Shown here one piece after another: positions 24,230 through 36,142 of a stretch of DNA of 64,000 nt. The position numbers and the translations under genes were made by a program. Numbering within the stretch: the stretch's first letter is position 1; the number at the start of each line of letters is the position of its first letter. The DNA is from Gnetum montanum (lineage: Eukaryota > Streptophyta > Gnetopsida > Gnetales > Gnetaceae): positions 22,974-86,973 of the forward strand of contig MNCI01006837.1 in NCBI GenBank assembly GCA_015680685.1, given 5' to 3'. The notes beneath the pieces were generated by a model that worked only from the letters and a program-made list of their open reading frames with translations, was not told the DNA's origin and did not search any database.

Positions 24230-26090
24230 ATAAAATATTCACATAGTTACAAAATGTTGTACAAGATAAAAAAATTTGGACAAGTTGATAAAATTGTAGG
24301 TATTGGTTGAATGGGATGGAGCGAGATCAAATCTTTACATCATGATTGGTGATGGAGGCTCCTATTGCTTGGAGAATCCCTCATAATGTCTTAGTCTTTT
24401 TAGTGACTTGGTCTACTCTACTACTACTAATATTGCTTTAAAAAATTTAAAGGTATTTAGAAGTAGCTTTATCTTTTCTTCCTTGCTTTGTGGATCATAA
24501 TGGTTTAGGTGGCTTCTCTTAGATTCACTAGTGTTGGTATGTTCAATAGGCAAGGCATGATTGGGAACATCTCCTTCACATTGAAAAATCAGGTTAAGAA
24601 TTTCTTATGTTCAATATTGAACATACAGATAAGATTCTATAGTTTCTAGTAGCCATTCATTCTTTTGGCCATGTTCTTAGCAACTCATCTTTGGTTTTTA
24701 AAGATGCTCTTGAGACCTTCAAAATCTATGTTAGCCACCTCAATCTTGTACTTGGTTTCTTTGTGGATATTGAACTCTATCTCATAAAGAAGGTAGAAGC
24801 TAGTTACTTGATTCTCAAATTTTGATCTTACCAGCCCCCCGCTATTAGCATTGCCAAGTTTGCATATCAAAGGTTGGGTAACTCCATGTATCCTATCATC
24901 TCCTTAATTTGCAACTTATTTAGGTAGATTTTAGCTTTGTTGTAGTCATTAAGACCATCAAATATGGGCTACCATACATCACCTCTTTATTAGAGTTACT
25001 GAAGAGCTTCATTTATCTTTGCCTTTACCAGTATGATTTTTTTTCATTAATCTCCTTGAACATCCCAACTTGGTTCCTATAGTGATTTCTCATCCTTTTA
25101 TATGTCAAGAACTCATTCTTCCAAGTGGCGATCTTAATGATAAAATTTTAATGAAAGGTGTGAACCTCCTCCATTAGGAGATTCCTATTCTCCATAGCCA
25201 ACCTCCTCATATCTTAGCTTACTTTAGCAAGTTGTTCTTCCTACTAACAAATGTACTCCACCATTTGATCCTTTTTTATTCAATGTTATGCATATGGTGA
25301 TTTCTTGTGTTAGCAAAATATTTTTTTTGAGAATATGTGGAAGGTCATAGCTAGAAGAATTCATCATTACTTCTAATAGTTATGCATCAAAGATCACCAT
25401 CTCTTTCACATTCTCATCCTCTTGTAATCTTTATTGAAACTATTGAAAAGTTTCATCCCTTGTAATTTCATGCTTGATTATGGATAAATCAAACAAGTAG
25501 GTTCTAAGTTCTACAACCTAAACTATCAATCATCAAGTGCTAATAGTGGCTTCCTTGAGTTCTACATTAGCAACGAGCAACTTTTCCCTTGTTTCCAATA
25601 GCTACAACTAGGGGGCTAAAATATCTTCTAGAAGATCAAAGATCTCTAGAATCAATTTCCCAATTACAACTAGTTGCTCTAATACTTTTTCATGCTCCCT
25701 AATCCTATAGATATTTGGATATCTACCATGAGAAAAATTTCAAAAACACACACCATGGGAGCACTTAGTGCTTCGCCAACCTTCTCTACTTCCATCTCTA
25801 TTGTAGTCTCATGTTTCTTATATGACATAACTAGAACTACTACTACTTCCCTTTCTTCTAACATAATAGAAAAGGTTGTTGCATTCTTAGATATTTTAGG
25901 GAATGCATGTTCTAGAATGGACATGATGACTTCTTGGATACTAGGGTTGGTGTGAATAGGTGCCTAGTTTCTTCATGTAGAAAATATTGGAGCAAGGTCA
26001 TCCATCAGCTAACTAATGTTCCTTGTGATCTCATTAAAATGGCTCATGGTTGTATGATAGACAAAGGATTTACCATCACCTCTAGAGGCT
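24230..26090 (-). pseudogene. Element D third-frame remnant (C-terminal part)
   Basis: The minus-strand translation aligns with the C-terminal two thirds of the third frame of element C. The block TTFSIMLEEREVVVVLVMS at about 25.83-25.87 kb parallels TTFSMMLEEGEEATILVM in C, and FENQVTSFYLLYEIEF...FKNQR at 24685-24830 parallels the EKQVASLYLLYEAKF...FRDQR segment of C. The N-terminal block of C (roughly residues 1-370) has no counterpart, so D is truncated there. The pieces are in different phases, showing indels as well as stops. The shared sequence in two independent copies shows the frame was a family gene and not an insertion private to C. Confidence 0.65.
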
Positions 26091-26199
26091 TGTTATTACA
26101 ACTATTATTTAGTGATTGTAGGCATATCAAAATATTTTATTATTATTTCATTTCCACTTCAATGGAAGTTGATTTTGGTATTAGTTCTTAGGATCATTA

Positions 26200-28000
26200 T
26201 TTTAATATTATTTTAATACCTAATTTTGGGGATGTTAGAAAAATATTTATCAAAATCTAGCATTTAATGACCCTATGACATAAAGTGTATCTCTAGAATC
26301 TCTAGAATTGAAAATGGGTAAAAAGCATTAAGCGATAAGGAAGTTATTGCTCTTGGAAGAATTTGGGCTTTTAAAAATAGTAAAAATTCCATTATCTTTG
26401 GATAAAAAATGTAAAAAATGAGCTAAGTGTAATGCATATTTATAGGATCCATATGCTACATGAATGAAGCTACATCAATGTATCGGATTGCATCGACAAG
26501 GATGCGTTAATGGAACCATTAACAACCATCTTCCCATTAAAAATCCTAAGGAATTTTTAGTAGTTTAGGGATGATATGAGAGCTAAATGGAACCTCGAAA
26601 GATGGGAAACTAAGGAAAAAACATCTGATAAGATTCTAGTGCATATATTAAAGCAAATCAAGCATATGAAATGAGCAAAGTGAGTTGTTCCTTAAGCTAA
26701 TTCAATACAAAACATGATAATGCAAGCTATCAAGGTTGCATGAACTAAACTAAGGCCTATGATTATAAGGCTTAAACTGAGGGAAGTCAAAAGCTATGTA
26801 AGTGTGTCCTCCCCAAAGTAGGTTGATGCCCAAAAATTCCCTTGCATAGCCCCATCAAAAGAAGTCTATATGCACCTTGAATGATGAATGAAAAGTTCAA
26901 CAACATACCCTTGTACAAGATTGGCTAAGGATCATGTAATATACAAAATAGAACTAATAGATGACCATGGTATAAGATAGTGAGGTGAGAAAATGAAGTG
27001 CCAAAATGATTAATAGAGAGATCATGAGAGGAGATCTTTGTGTGGAAGGAATGAATATGATGATCCTAATACTAGTTTATTCTGAGTCTAGACCAAATTC
27101 ATACCATTAGTAGTTGCCTCGCATTGATGTGGTCTTCCTTACCTACTATTATAAGTCCAAAATAGCCATAGAGAATGAGCATCATTCTAGAAAGAGGGAA
27201 AAAAAGAAGAAGAATGTAATTTAGAGATTATTGAGGGAGAAATTTAAGCCTTAGTTAGAGGGGTGTCTTTAGGCATGGCAAGATGTCTTTTCAAACCGAT
27301 GAACAATGCTTGTATCTTAAGATATATTCAAAGAGATGTGTTTTTATTCACATTTTTTTGGAAGGGAACCACACATTACAAATACATACTTTCTTTTATA
27401 AGTTACAAGAGAAGTGCTGATACATTCCATGAGGAGTTATAGGACACAAGAAGAAAGCCAAGAAGAGAACCTAACAAATCCCCTTAAGGCCACATCCTTT
27501 TCCATTCCTACTTGGTCCTTTCCAAGTTTGTTGAATGATTGAGATCACATGTTACTTTTTAGTTTTCATGTGAAAAAACCATTATGCTACCATGATACAG
27601 ATCTCTTTATGAGACATATGGAATGATGAATGTCATGGGCTCACTGCCTAGTACCATTGGAAAACTAATAATGTATTAGTAGAGAGCATAATATAAAGAT
27701 AAAGTTAGCATTATAAGGAGTTATAATGTTGATAGCTACATTTATCAATCACCAAATTCACAATAGTAATGACATAAAATCAAATATTGCAAATAAAATC
27801 AAATAAAAGTAAAACTAAATTGTAAGAGAAAAAGTATAAAGTAAAATATATAAAATAAACATCAAAGTAGAAAGAAAATAGAAAATGTATAAAAAACAAT
27901 GTAAAATAAAAAATAAGAAAAACTTTCATCCTCTTCAAGGAATTAGAGTAGATGGCATTCTTCCCCATGACTAAGTTGGAAGGAGAAGATTCAAAAAATG
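26200..28000 (-). other. Element D spacer between integrase and third frame
   Basis: No coding frame is seen. On the minus strand it opens with the T-rich tract (about 27780-27950), also seen in A, B and C. A decayed version of the conserved block with the GTCTAGACC core lies near 27090-27145. Confidence 0.5.
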
Positions 28001-28139
28001 GAGTGAGCTCATTCTTAGGTTTAGGTGTTGTGGTTGTGGTTGATTAATTAAAGTCTATAGAGGATATTACTTATTGTCCTTTGACTAGCATGTACTTTTT
28101 AGCGCTTCTTTGGTGGTAAATTTTCATAGCCATAGAAGG

Positions 28140-28535
28140 AAAAGCTGAGTATACAATGTATGGTCCTTTCCATAATATCTAGGACTTAGTTCATTGAGGC
28201 ACATGCATGAGCTTATAATAGAGAACCTTATCTCCTAGTTTGAATATAAATTTTCATATTTAGGAATCATGTAATTGTTTATTATATACCTTGTGTACTT
28301 CATTCATCATAATGGCTACTATTTCATTTTCATCTAGCAAGTTAAGTATCATCAATCTTTCTTTTTGTACTAGGTTAATGTTTAGGTCAAGGTCACATGT
28401 AGTTGTGAGTGCATGGAGTATAGTTAGAATTGTAAGTTTAGGTAACATTCTGTACACTAACTCATAGGGAGAGTAGCATATAGAAAGTTAGCTTGGGGAT
28501 GATAGGATGTTGTAAGTTTATGTTTGATTCCTAAG
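28140..28535 (-). pseudogene. Element D integrase C-terminus
   Basis: The minus-strand reading includes the segment LMILNLLDENEIVAIMMNEVHKVYNKQ, parallel to the LNLLDENQLMALSSNETHKAFNKK region of A, and further down a decayed WEGP-like block. It continues the integrase reading that stops at 29418, where the solo LTR is inserted. Confidence 0.7.
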
Positions 28536-29417
28536 TGATGAGACATTAACAAGACAAGCTGCATAAATGTGTCCTTGTTGACATAGTCCTATTGATGTAT
28601 CCCCATCAACGCATGGTAGGATGCATTATTGTAGATATGTCATCGTTGATGTAGTCATTGCTTATATAAATGTATGCATCCCTTATATTTATGACATGTT
28701 AAATCATAGTAGTAGCTGAACTCTTATAGTTTACTTTTCCTAGAGTTAGAATATTTTCTCTCTAGCTGCCCATAGTATGGATTAAGAGATTGCATAGAGT
28801 TTTATTCGAGTGCCTATGCACTTGAACACATTGGCATGAACGACAATAAAATTGAGATTTCCTACATACATTACAGTGCTTAGACTAGCTTAAATTTACT
28901 TTCCTACACTTTACATTAATAATTTTAATTAGTTAATATAATTAATCATAAACACATAAGTGTGACCACTTCAAGCATAAAGTATTAATGCTTGGTAATC
29001 CCAATAGTGGATATTTGGTACACTAAGTAATAGCCACTTAGTAACCCAATTGTGTTAATACTAGTTTAGGATGTGTATGACAAGTGGGAATGGTTAGTCC
29101 ACATTAGGATAAGTTAGTTAATAGACTAGTTAATCAATTAAAGATTAAATTATTAAACCTTTACTGAGTTATTTAGTTGTTAGGAGAAAAATATAAAAAT
29201 ATGTACAAATATATATATAATGTGTCTTAACCCACACTTAACCATACATACACATTAAACATTAGTGTGAGTTAGGAAGATAATAACCTTACAATCCCAC
29301 AATTCACTACAAAGAATATCAGCCACTTGGGTAATTGGGTCCATGAACTTTGACCAGATCACATGTACACTCTCATGATTTGTATGGTTGGATGTAGGGA
29401 ATACCTTATACTCATCA
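28536..29417 (+). repeat. Solo LTR inserted in element D integrase
   Basis: It starts TGATGAGACATTAAC and ends ACTCATCA (882 bp), with a TATAAATG box at 28665-28672 and an AATAAA signal near 28845. It lies opposite to element D. The flanks are CTAAG and CCAAA, which differ by two transitions, and the integrase of D resumes directly on both sides, so no internal sequence remains. Unequal recombination between two LTRs is the usual origin. Its U3 differs from those of A-D. Confidence 0.8.
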
Positions 29418-31290
29418 CCAAACATTGCATTAACTCACAAAATGTAGTGCCTATGTAATTGGTTCCATTGTTAGAAATTAGAGTCCTAGGTATACCAAAC
29501 CTGTTTACCACCTATTGCTAAAAGAATTGAGTTATAGTGGAAGAAGTAAAGTTAAGAATAATTGTAGATTCAACCCATTTTGTAAAATAGTCAATAGCAA
29601 CAATAATGTAAGACTTCCCATTGGACATGAAAGTGATGAATTCTATGAAATCAATTCCCCAAAGGTTGAATGGCTCCAATAGTTAGATCCATTATTGGAT
29701 CTCTTCCATCCTTGTTGTCATCCCTTGATCTTGTTAACATTGTTCACATGAATGGATGAAATGGTGGGTATTCCTAAAGATCATAGGCCAAAAATATCTT
29801 GCCATTATGATTTTTATGGTCATTCTCTTTTGGACATAATGGTCCCAAAAGGACCCTCATGAGCATCCTATAGGACTCTTAGTTAATCTATATCAAGTAC
29901 ACACCATTGTACTAGGTCATTAATGCAAATTTTGTAGAGGTTTTCCTCTATCTCTAAGTATTTTTTAATCTAGTGGAGAAATTGCTTCTTCCTCCTATGA
30001 TTCTATTCTATTGTAGTTTCCTATGTAAGTAGATAGGAGAGAAATTTATCGTACCAATTTGTAACCCTTGGTGTTTTAACTTTTGTTGCCTTAGTAAAGA
30101 GAAGCTTATTTAGGAATCAATTAGAAAAGGGCTCTTCATCAGCCTTGTTATCCCATCTTAACTGAGATAGATGATCAATAACTACATTTTTTATTTCTTT
30201 TTCTTCTACCCTAGTTAGATAAAACTCCTACAAGATCACCAATCCCCATATAACCTAGGGGCTTACTATTGGCTTATTCATTAGGAAATGGATGACACTG
30301 TGAGTAGTGTGCATAAAAATGGGGTATCTAGGCACATAGTATTAAAATTTTCCAAGATCATACACCACCACCATGAGTTCCTTTTCTATAGTGATGTAAT
30401 TAAGCATTCCACCTACAATCCTACAACTTATACAATGGATGTAGTATGGACATTTTTAATTATCCATTTATGTAAGTACTACTCCTAAAGCATTGTTGAA
30501 TACATCAACGATGATATAAAAATATTTTTCTATGGGCTTTTGCTTCGAGTGCTAAAATGCTTATTTGTACTTCTTGGTCCATTCAAATGTTACATCCTTC
30601 TTAGTAAGCTCCACAAACAACTTAGTAATTTTGGAGAGAAGTTTTCAATGAAATTTCTATAGTAACCTATATGCTTAAAAAATGACCTTACATCTTTAAA
30701 TATTTGAGACTATCTGGTAATTTCTTAGATGACCTTTATTTTTTTAAGATCCAATTTAATTACTCTTCTACTAGTTGAGTCATAGGTTCATTTCCACATA
30801 TCATTTTAGTACATGCTCAAGTTGATCTAATGCTTATTCAAAATCAACACCATAGGTGGAGAAGTCATCAATGAAGACTACCATACGACTTCCAATTTAC
30901 TGCTAAAAGATACTAAGGACTAGACATTGGAATTTTGTAAAAGCATTGCATAGAATAATGAGCATCTTTTTGTATGCAAAATATCCTCAAGAACTTATGA
31001 ATGTTGTTTTGGCCTAGTCTTCTAGAGCAATTTGTATATGATTGTAACCACTATACCCATCTAGAAAACTATAGTAGTTGTGTCCTATAATAGTGTCTAA
31101 CACTTGGTTCACAAGTAATATTAGAAAATGGTCCTAGAACATGATCATGTTCAACAACCTAAAATCTATACAGGTATTCTATTTCCCTTCTTTCTTTTGT
31201 ATGATAATAAGTAGGCTTATCCACTCACTATCTACCATTGAATAAATGAATCCACATGGTGATGTAAGTTGTTGGATATAGTAGCCACAT
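29418..31290 (-). pseudogene. Element D RT, RNase H and integrase core
   Basis: On the minus strand, RT starts with GFIYSMVDSEWISLLII and CIDFRLLNM, continues with YYSFLDGYSGYNHIQIA, and keeps the catalytic FIDDFSTYG at 30852-30883; the FGLCNA block is decayed. RNase H follows with EKELMVVVYDLGKF and HFLMNKPIVSP. Integrase shows an HEGP block and the second acidic site as SNNGTNYIG, with Asp replaced by Asn. The reading is cut at 29418 by the solo LTR. Stops and indels are frequent. Confidence 0.8.
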
Positions 31291-31419
31291 GGATCTAGTT
31301 AACAATAAGGGTACTACTACCTTAGTGGTGGCATCTCTCATAACTATGGATTTTACCACTGATGATAATAGTCTTGAGGTTGAGATAACATTTCACTCAG
31401 ATAGCACTGCTATTGGTGG

Positions 31420-32112
31420 AATGGTTGTCAATAGTTGCCTTGTGAATAAGGTACTCTCCTAGGTGGTTGCCTTCTAGTGAGCTTTTAACTTAATGCATTA
31501 ACCCCAAATTCTTGCAAGTGTGATAGAATTAGGTAACATCCCTTGGAATGGTCATACTAGTAAATTTCACATCCTTAATTATCTGTATTAAAATTTATAG
31601 CATCATCTACTACTACAACCTTTTCTTTCTATTAATGATATTCCTTTACTATGTCCTTCTTCCTTGTTCTATCTTTTTTCTTGTTTTCCTATTGTATTTT
31701 ATCCTCCCTAATTTTAAGAGGAGTTTGAAATTTCTCATCTAGAGATTCATACATCTTTCTCACCTTGGCTGATATTTTTATAATATATTTTTGAATTGGG
31801 AAGGTCTTTCTTTGCACAATCTCCTTTAATGATGCTTCCTTCTCAAGATCATAGAGACGTATCTCCTTCTTGTGGATGGAGTAATCTCTGTTATACACCT
31901 CTACACTTTCTCTCTTTTTCAACTCTCCTTCTTCTTTTACTACTTGGTCAAGAAGACTTTAGATCTAATGGACTTTCAATTTTGATAGTTTCCCTTAGGC
32001 ATAAACCCCAAGATTTTCTCTAGTTTTGTTTCTGAGTCCATCTATAATATGGTGAAGATGCTCTCTTTAAGAGAATCCATGGCCTAGGCACTAGTGTAGT
32101 AGTGAATAGTAC
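31420..32112 (-). pseudogene. gag: Element D gag, C-terminal part
   Basis: It resumes the gag reading at the element C insertion with RYYSLLH, then GHGFS, VVKEEGELKKRESVEVYNRDYSI and ISAKVRKMYESLDEKFQ, all parallel to element A. The zinc knuckle at 31532-31567 reads CEIYxYDHSKGC, so its second Cys is lost. About 130 bp beyond the knuckle region the reading is already in RT, so the protease and linker have been deleted. Confidence 0.7.
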
Positions 32113-32117
32113 CTAAC
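32113..32117. repeat. Target site duplication of element C, low copy
   Basis: CTAAC is identical to 44523-44527. Removing element C and one copy rejoins the gag frame of D without a gap. Confidence 0.92.
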
Positions 32118-33047
32118 TAATGAGTAGTGAGGTACCCTTATGCCCAACCATATGAATCACAAGCGTTCATGAACGATCTAGTTGAATTTCGTGGACTTTG
32201 TTGTTTCCAGTGCACTAGCCCTTTAGGAAGTGAATCTAGCCTTAAGGTTAATCATTGTCTTTCCGATTACACTTGTGACATTCGTTGGTATGGTTAAGTC
32301 TAATTGAGGCATTCAATTTTTATCATTTTTTATGTTTTATAGCTGGGTGCTTGAAATGTAGACGAAAATGGATTTCATTAACTAATATTAATTAACTAAT
32401 TAACTAATCCTAACATAAGTATCCATTCCCACTTTCCGCACATGTTCTAAACCCACGTATCTGCTACTAGGTGACCAAGCACTCTACTACTGGGCATACC
32501 AAGTAATAACGCTACTAGGATTACCAAGAAAATACGTGTTACACTTGAAGCAGTCATACTTATGTGTGTAATCTATTTGGCTTAATTGCTTCATTAACGT
32601 AGTGACTGGAAAATAATTAATAACTAATAGGAAACATTTAATAAATAACTGAAAACATTAAATGCATAAATGAAATAGCTAATCTATCTAGAGTATTACA
32701 AGGTTTATCAAAAAGCTCATCTTTATGACTGCACTTACTACCATGCTTAGGTACAACGATGCTTAAATAAAGATCTGTACACTCAATGACTCTTGCTACA
32801 AGAACTCAAGGGAAAAGAATTCTAAATTTTGAATGGAAAAAATGCAAGATATCTGCTACAACTACAATCTACTTATGCCATAAATGTGGCTACAAGCATG
32901 TATTTATAGCTAATACATGACACTACGTTGATGGGGCCATGTTAATGCATGATATGATGCATCAACTAGGCCTCATTGACGAGGCCCAGATGATGAGGCG
33001 ATGTCAATGAGGTATCATTAATGCAACTAACAGAACGTGGCTCATCA
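32118..33047 (-). repeat. Element C 3' LTR
   Basis: Read on the minus strand it starts TGATGAGCCACG at 33047 and ends TACTCATTA at 32118. The TATAAATA box at 32901-32908 is 139 bp from its start, as in the 5' LTR. A purine tract ATGGGGGTA (33048-33056) precedes it. Confidence 0.92.
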
Positions 33048-33056
33048 TACCCCCAT
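33048..33056 (-). other. Element C polypurine tract
   Basis: The minus strand reads ATGGGGGTA directly before the LTR, the same position and nearly the same sequence as in A and B. Confidence 0.7.
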
Positions 33057-33286
33057 AATTGAATGAAAACTCATCCTCAAGTTCTTTTTACAAAATTGGG
33101 AAGGTATGGAATTATTAACTAAATTTTCTTCAAATAAAATAACTAATTGACTTTAAAAAATGGAGTGTATGAATCAACACATTACAATAAAATGAAGGGT
33201 TCAAGACATAAAAATTAAACACCATGACTCAAATCTTCAAAATTGGATAGCATGTTCCTTGATGGTGTGAAGCTTATTAGAGAAGA

Positions 33287-36142
33287 TCAAATGCTCCCAA
33301 GTGGTAGTGGTTCTTTAGGCTCTGAGAAACCTTCACTAGCTTCATACATAGGTGGTTGAGGTGGCTGTGGTTGTCCTGCAACTGTTGCAACTTCAAGTGG
33401 AAGGTGGAAAGCATCCAACAGTGCTTTCATTTTCTCCTCCTTACTTCTAGGATCATGCACCATCCATGTATCTTTCCCAATGTGGGTTGGAATGGGCACA
33501 TCCCAAGGACATGATATTGTTGGAAACAACTCATTGGCATTAACAAACTTGGCAATGAACTATTTGTATTCGATTTTGAACACTCTAACTGTGTGCTTTA
33601 GCTCTAGGTAGTCATTCATCTATTTGGCTAGGTTCTTAGTTATAGATCGTTGATCTCTAAATTTTCCTCTAAGAACTTCAAGTTTATCGTTAGTAGTCTC
33701 AAGCCTCTGCTTAGTGTCTTTCTGGTGCTTGAACTTAGCCTCGTATAGTAGATACAAACTAGCCACTTGTTTCTCCAATTCTAACCATTGTCATCTAACT
33801 GTAAACATTACTAGGTTTGCATAATGGAGATTGGCCAACTCCATATGCTCTATCATTTCCTCAATTTGCAACTCCTTTAAGTGGATCTCTACTTTGTTAT
33901 AGGCGTTGATCCCATCAACGATGGGTTGCCATGTATCTCTTCCTTGTTGGAGTTGCTAGAGGGCTTGATTTAGTTTCACCTTTTCTATTTGAATTTGTTT
34001 TTCATTTACTTCCTTTTGCAAGCCAACCTAGTCATTGTAGTGATTCTTCACTTTCTCAAATTTTAGATCTTTGTTCTTCTAGGCAATGATCATGATGGTT
34101 GATTTTTGGTGCAAGGTGCGTACCTCCTCCATTGAAAGATTATGGTTCTTTATAGTCAATTTCCTTAATTTAGTGTTTACCCTAGCAAGCTACTATTGTT
34201 TTTGATGAATGAATTCCTGCATTTGATCTTTCTAAGCATCAACATTTTGTAGGCGATGATTTTGTGCAATCAATGCTTCATTCTCTTGGCACATCTAATT
34301 CAAGTACTTTTTGATTGAGTGCATTTTAGCTTCTGCTATGGACTGTTTAAAGATTGCCATCACTGCCTCCTCCTTAGCCTTCTAAACTCATTCTTGAAGC
34401 TATTTGATACCTTCATCCCTTATCACTAATGGGCTGAGGATTGCTTGTTTTACAAGTTAGGCATGAAGTTTGGTAATCTTCATAGCTAAGTGCTGATTTT
34501 GCTCTTAAGCCATTTCTAGTTGCCCCTCTAGGATAATGCATCTACCCCTTGCATTCAGTAGCTTTGACTGGGTTGCAGTAATGTTCTTCAAAACATCAAA
34601 AATGTTCAAAGTTAGTTTCCTAATTCCTACCAATCGTTCTAACAATATTTCATGTTGAGCTACATCTAACTTCCCACTAACCATGCCTACAGATGTCTGC
34701 ACATCTTAGAGTGTAGATATGTTTGGTACAAATGTTGTAGGTGCATTCAATGCTTTAGCTACATGGTCAACTAACACTTCTGCTACTGTCTCCTACCCTT
34801 GGTGTTACATCACCAAGATAGTTGCCTCTTCACCTTCCTCCAACATCATTGAGAAAGTGGTGGTATTCCTAGAGATTTCTAGGAATAAGTGATATGTTGC
34901 TAATGATACTGTCACCTCTTGAACATTGGGATTTGACCTCAAAGGTAGCTGCATTCTTTGGGTAGAGAAAATGGAACCAGCCCTCTCTATTTGACAAATT
35001 GTTCGGGCCACCTCATTAAGGTAACTCATCATTGGCTAATACACAGATAGATCTATCTCACTCATTCTTGCCTACTGCTCTTATTCACTCAAGGGTTGTT
35101 ATTGGATTTTTCGTAGCCATTCCATGGTTGCATATGCCTCTAGTGTTATTTCTTGAGTGGGTGGTAGTGGCAGTAGCTCCTTTAATTGAGTCATTGCTAG
35201 CGTATTCTCTTTCATGATCTTAGACCATGAAGCCAAAAGAGTATGCCTAAGTGTGTCATTGGAGTAGCAAACAATGCCTATCCTTTTGCAAAGTTTTCTG
35301 ATGAGGCATGGAAAGGGTAGGGTCTTCCTTCCACATTTGTTTCCTTTAAAACACTTCTCAATCTCCAAATACAACAATTGTGGAAGGTTAATGGGAAAAT
35401 TCCTACTTAGAGTGGTGCATGCTCAGGCAGAGAAAGTAGTCACCTTGCTTGGTCTTACTGTTGGATTGAGGTGATAGGCCACAATCTTGAAATGAATCCA
35501 CTTCACTGATGCAAGTGCACCATACTCTTTACAATCCACCCTATAGCAACACTGGGTTCACTCCTTCTTGGCCTCAAGGTCACCTTGCATGGATAATTCT
35601 GCTAGCTATGTTCCAATGTTAGGTGACCCAAGTGCTTGTGTAATAGCTTCTGCCAAATAGGACACCTGAATGTCCTTGATCTTGACAATGGATCCTAGCC
35701 TTCGACTATTCCAAAAGAGGTATGTTTCTCCCATGTATCACTCTCCACTGGATGTGATGATTGGCCACATGGGCAAGGTTCACAATTGAGTCTTGACATC
35801 CTTTGGAGCCTTCTCTAAAAATGGCCTGAAGTTGATCTCCTGAAGAATAGATTGTTGAATTTCTTGGGACTTGATGATATCAAGGTAGGCTTGAGTCAAA
35901 GTGACCTCAAGCCTTAGCATGGGACCAAGCACTTCTCCTCTCTTTGATTGTTCAATCAACACTTCTTCCTCTAGAATCTATTCGATAGATTCCACTTCGG
36001 GCTCCTCACAAAGAGGTCTTATTGCATGGGTTGCCTCAGGTAGTTCTTGGTCTTGTTCTTGCTAGCCCCTTCTAGCTCTTGGTTGTTTCTCCTGTGGTTG
36101 TGAGGTTTCTCCTTCCTGAGAACATTTTTGCTTTGGTGCCAT
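33287..36142 (-). pseudogene. Element C third frame (ORF3), 952 codons in one phase
   Basis: From ATG at 36142 (MAPKQKCSQEG) to the stop at 33287 the length is a multiple of three, and all long open pieces (35962-35780, 35377-35099, 35032-34805, 34702-34505, 33529-33287) share one phase. It is broken only by roughly 25-30 stop codons. Residues 1-60 are charged and Gln/Glu-rich. Around residues 145-300 a LFWNSRRLGSIVKIKDI...ITQALGSPN block, NFPINLPQLLYLEIEK and LPFPCLIRKLCKRIGI resemble the putative plant transposon protein domain (Pfam PF20167, from memory). Residues about 460-870 look like long Leu/Lys/Glu/Gln-rich coiled coil. The tail has PQPPQPP. No signal peptide or membrane segment is evident. 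Its function is unknown. It occupies the place of the env-like frame of Athila elements, but I see no envelope features. Confidence 0.75.

Noticed and set aside
27780-27968. Phe/Tyr-rich membrane-protein-like open frame
   Set aside because: It is the translation of the T-rich tract conserved after pol; equally T-rich sequence in A, B and C is not open in the same way.
35032-35217. Plus-strand hydrophobic open frame in element C
   Set aside because: It is the shadow of the third frame on the opposite strand.
33287-36142. Retroviral-type envelope protein
   Set aside because: The position fits, but I see no signal peptide, transmembrane segment or cleavage site; coiled coil alone is not evidence for an envelope.
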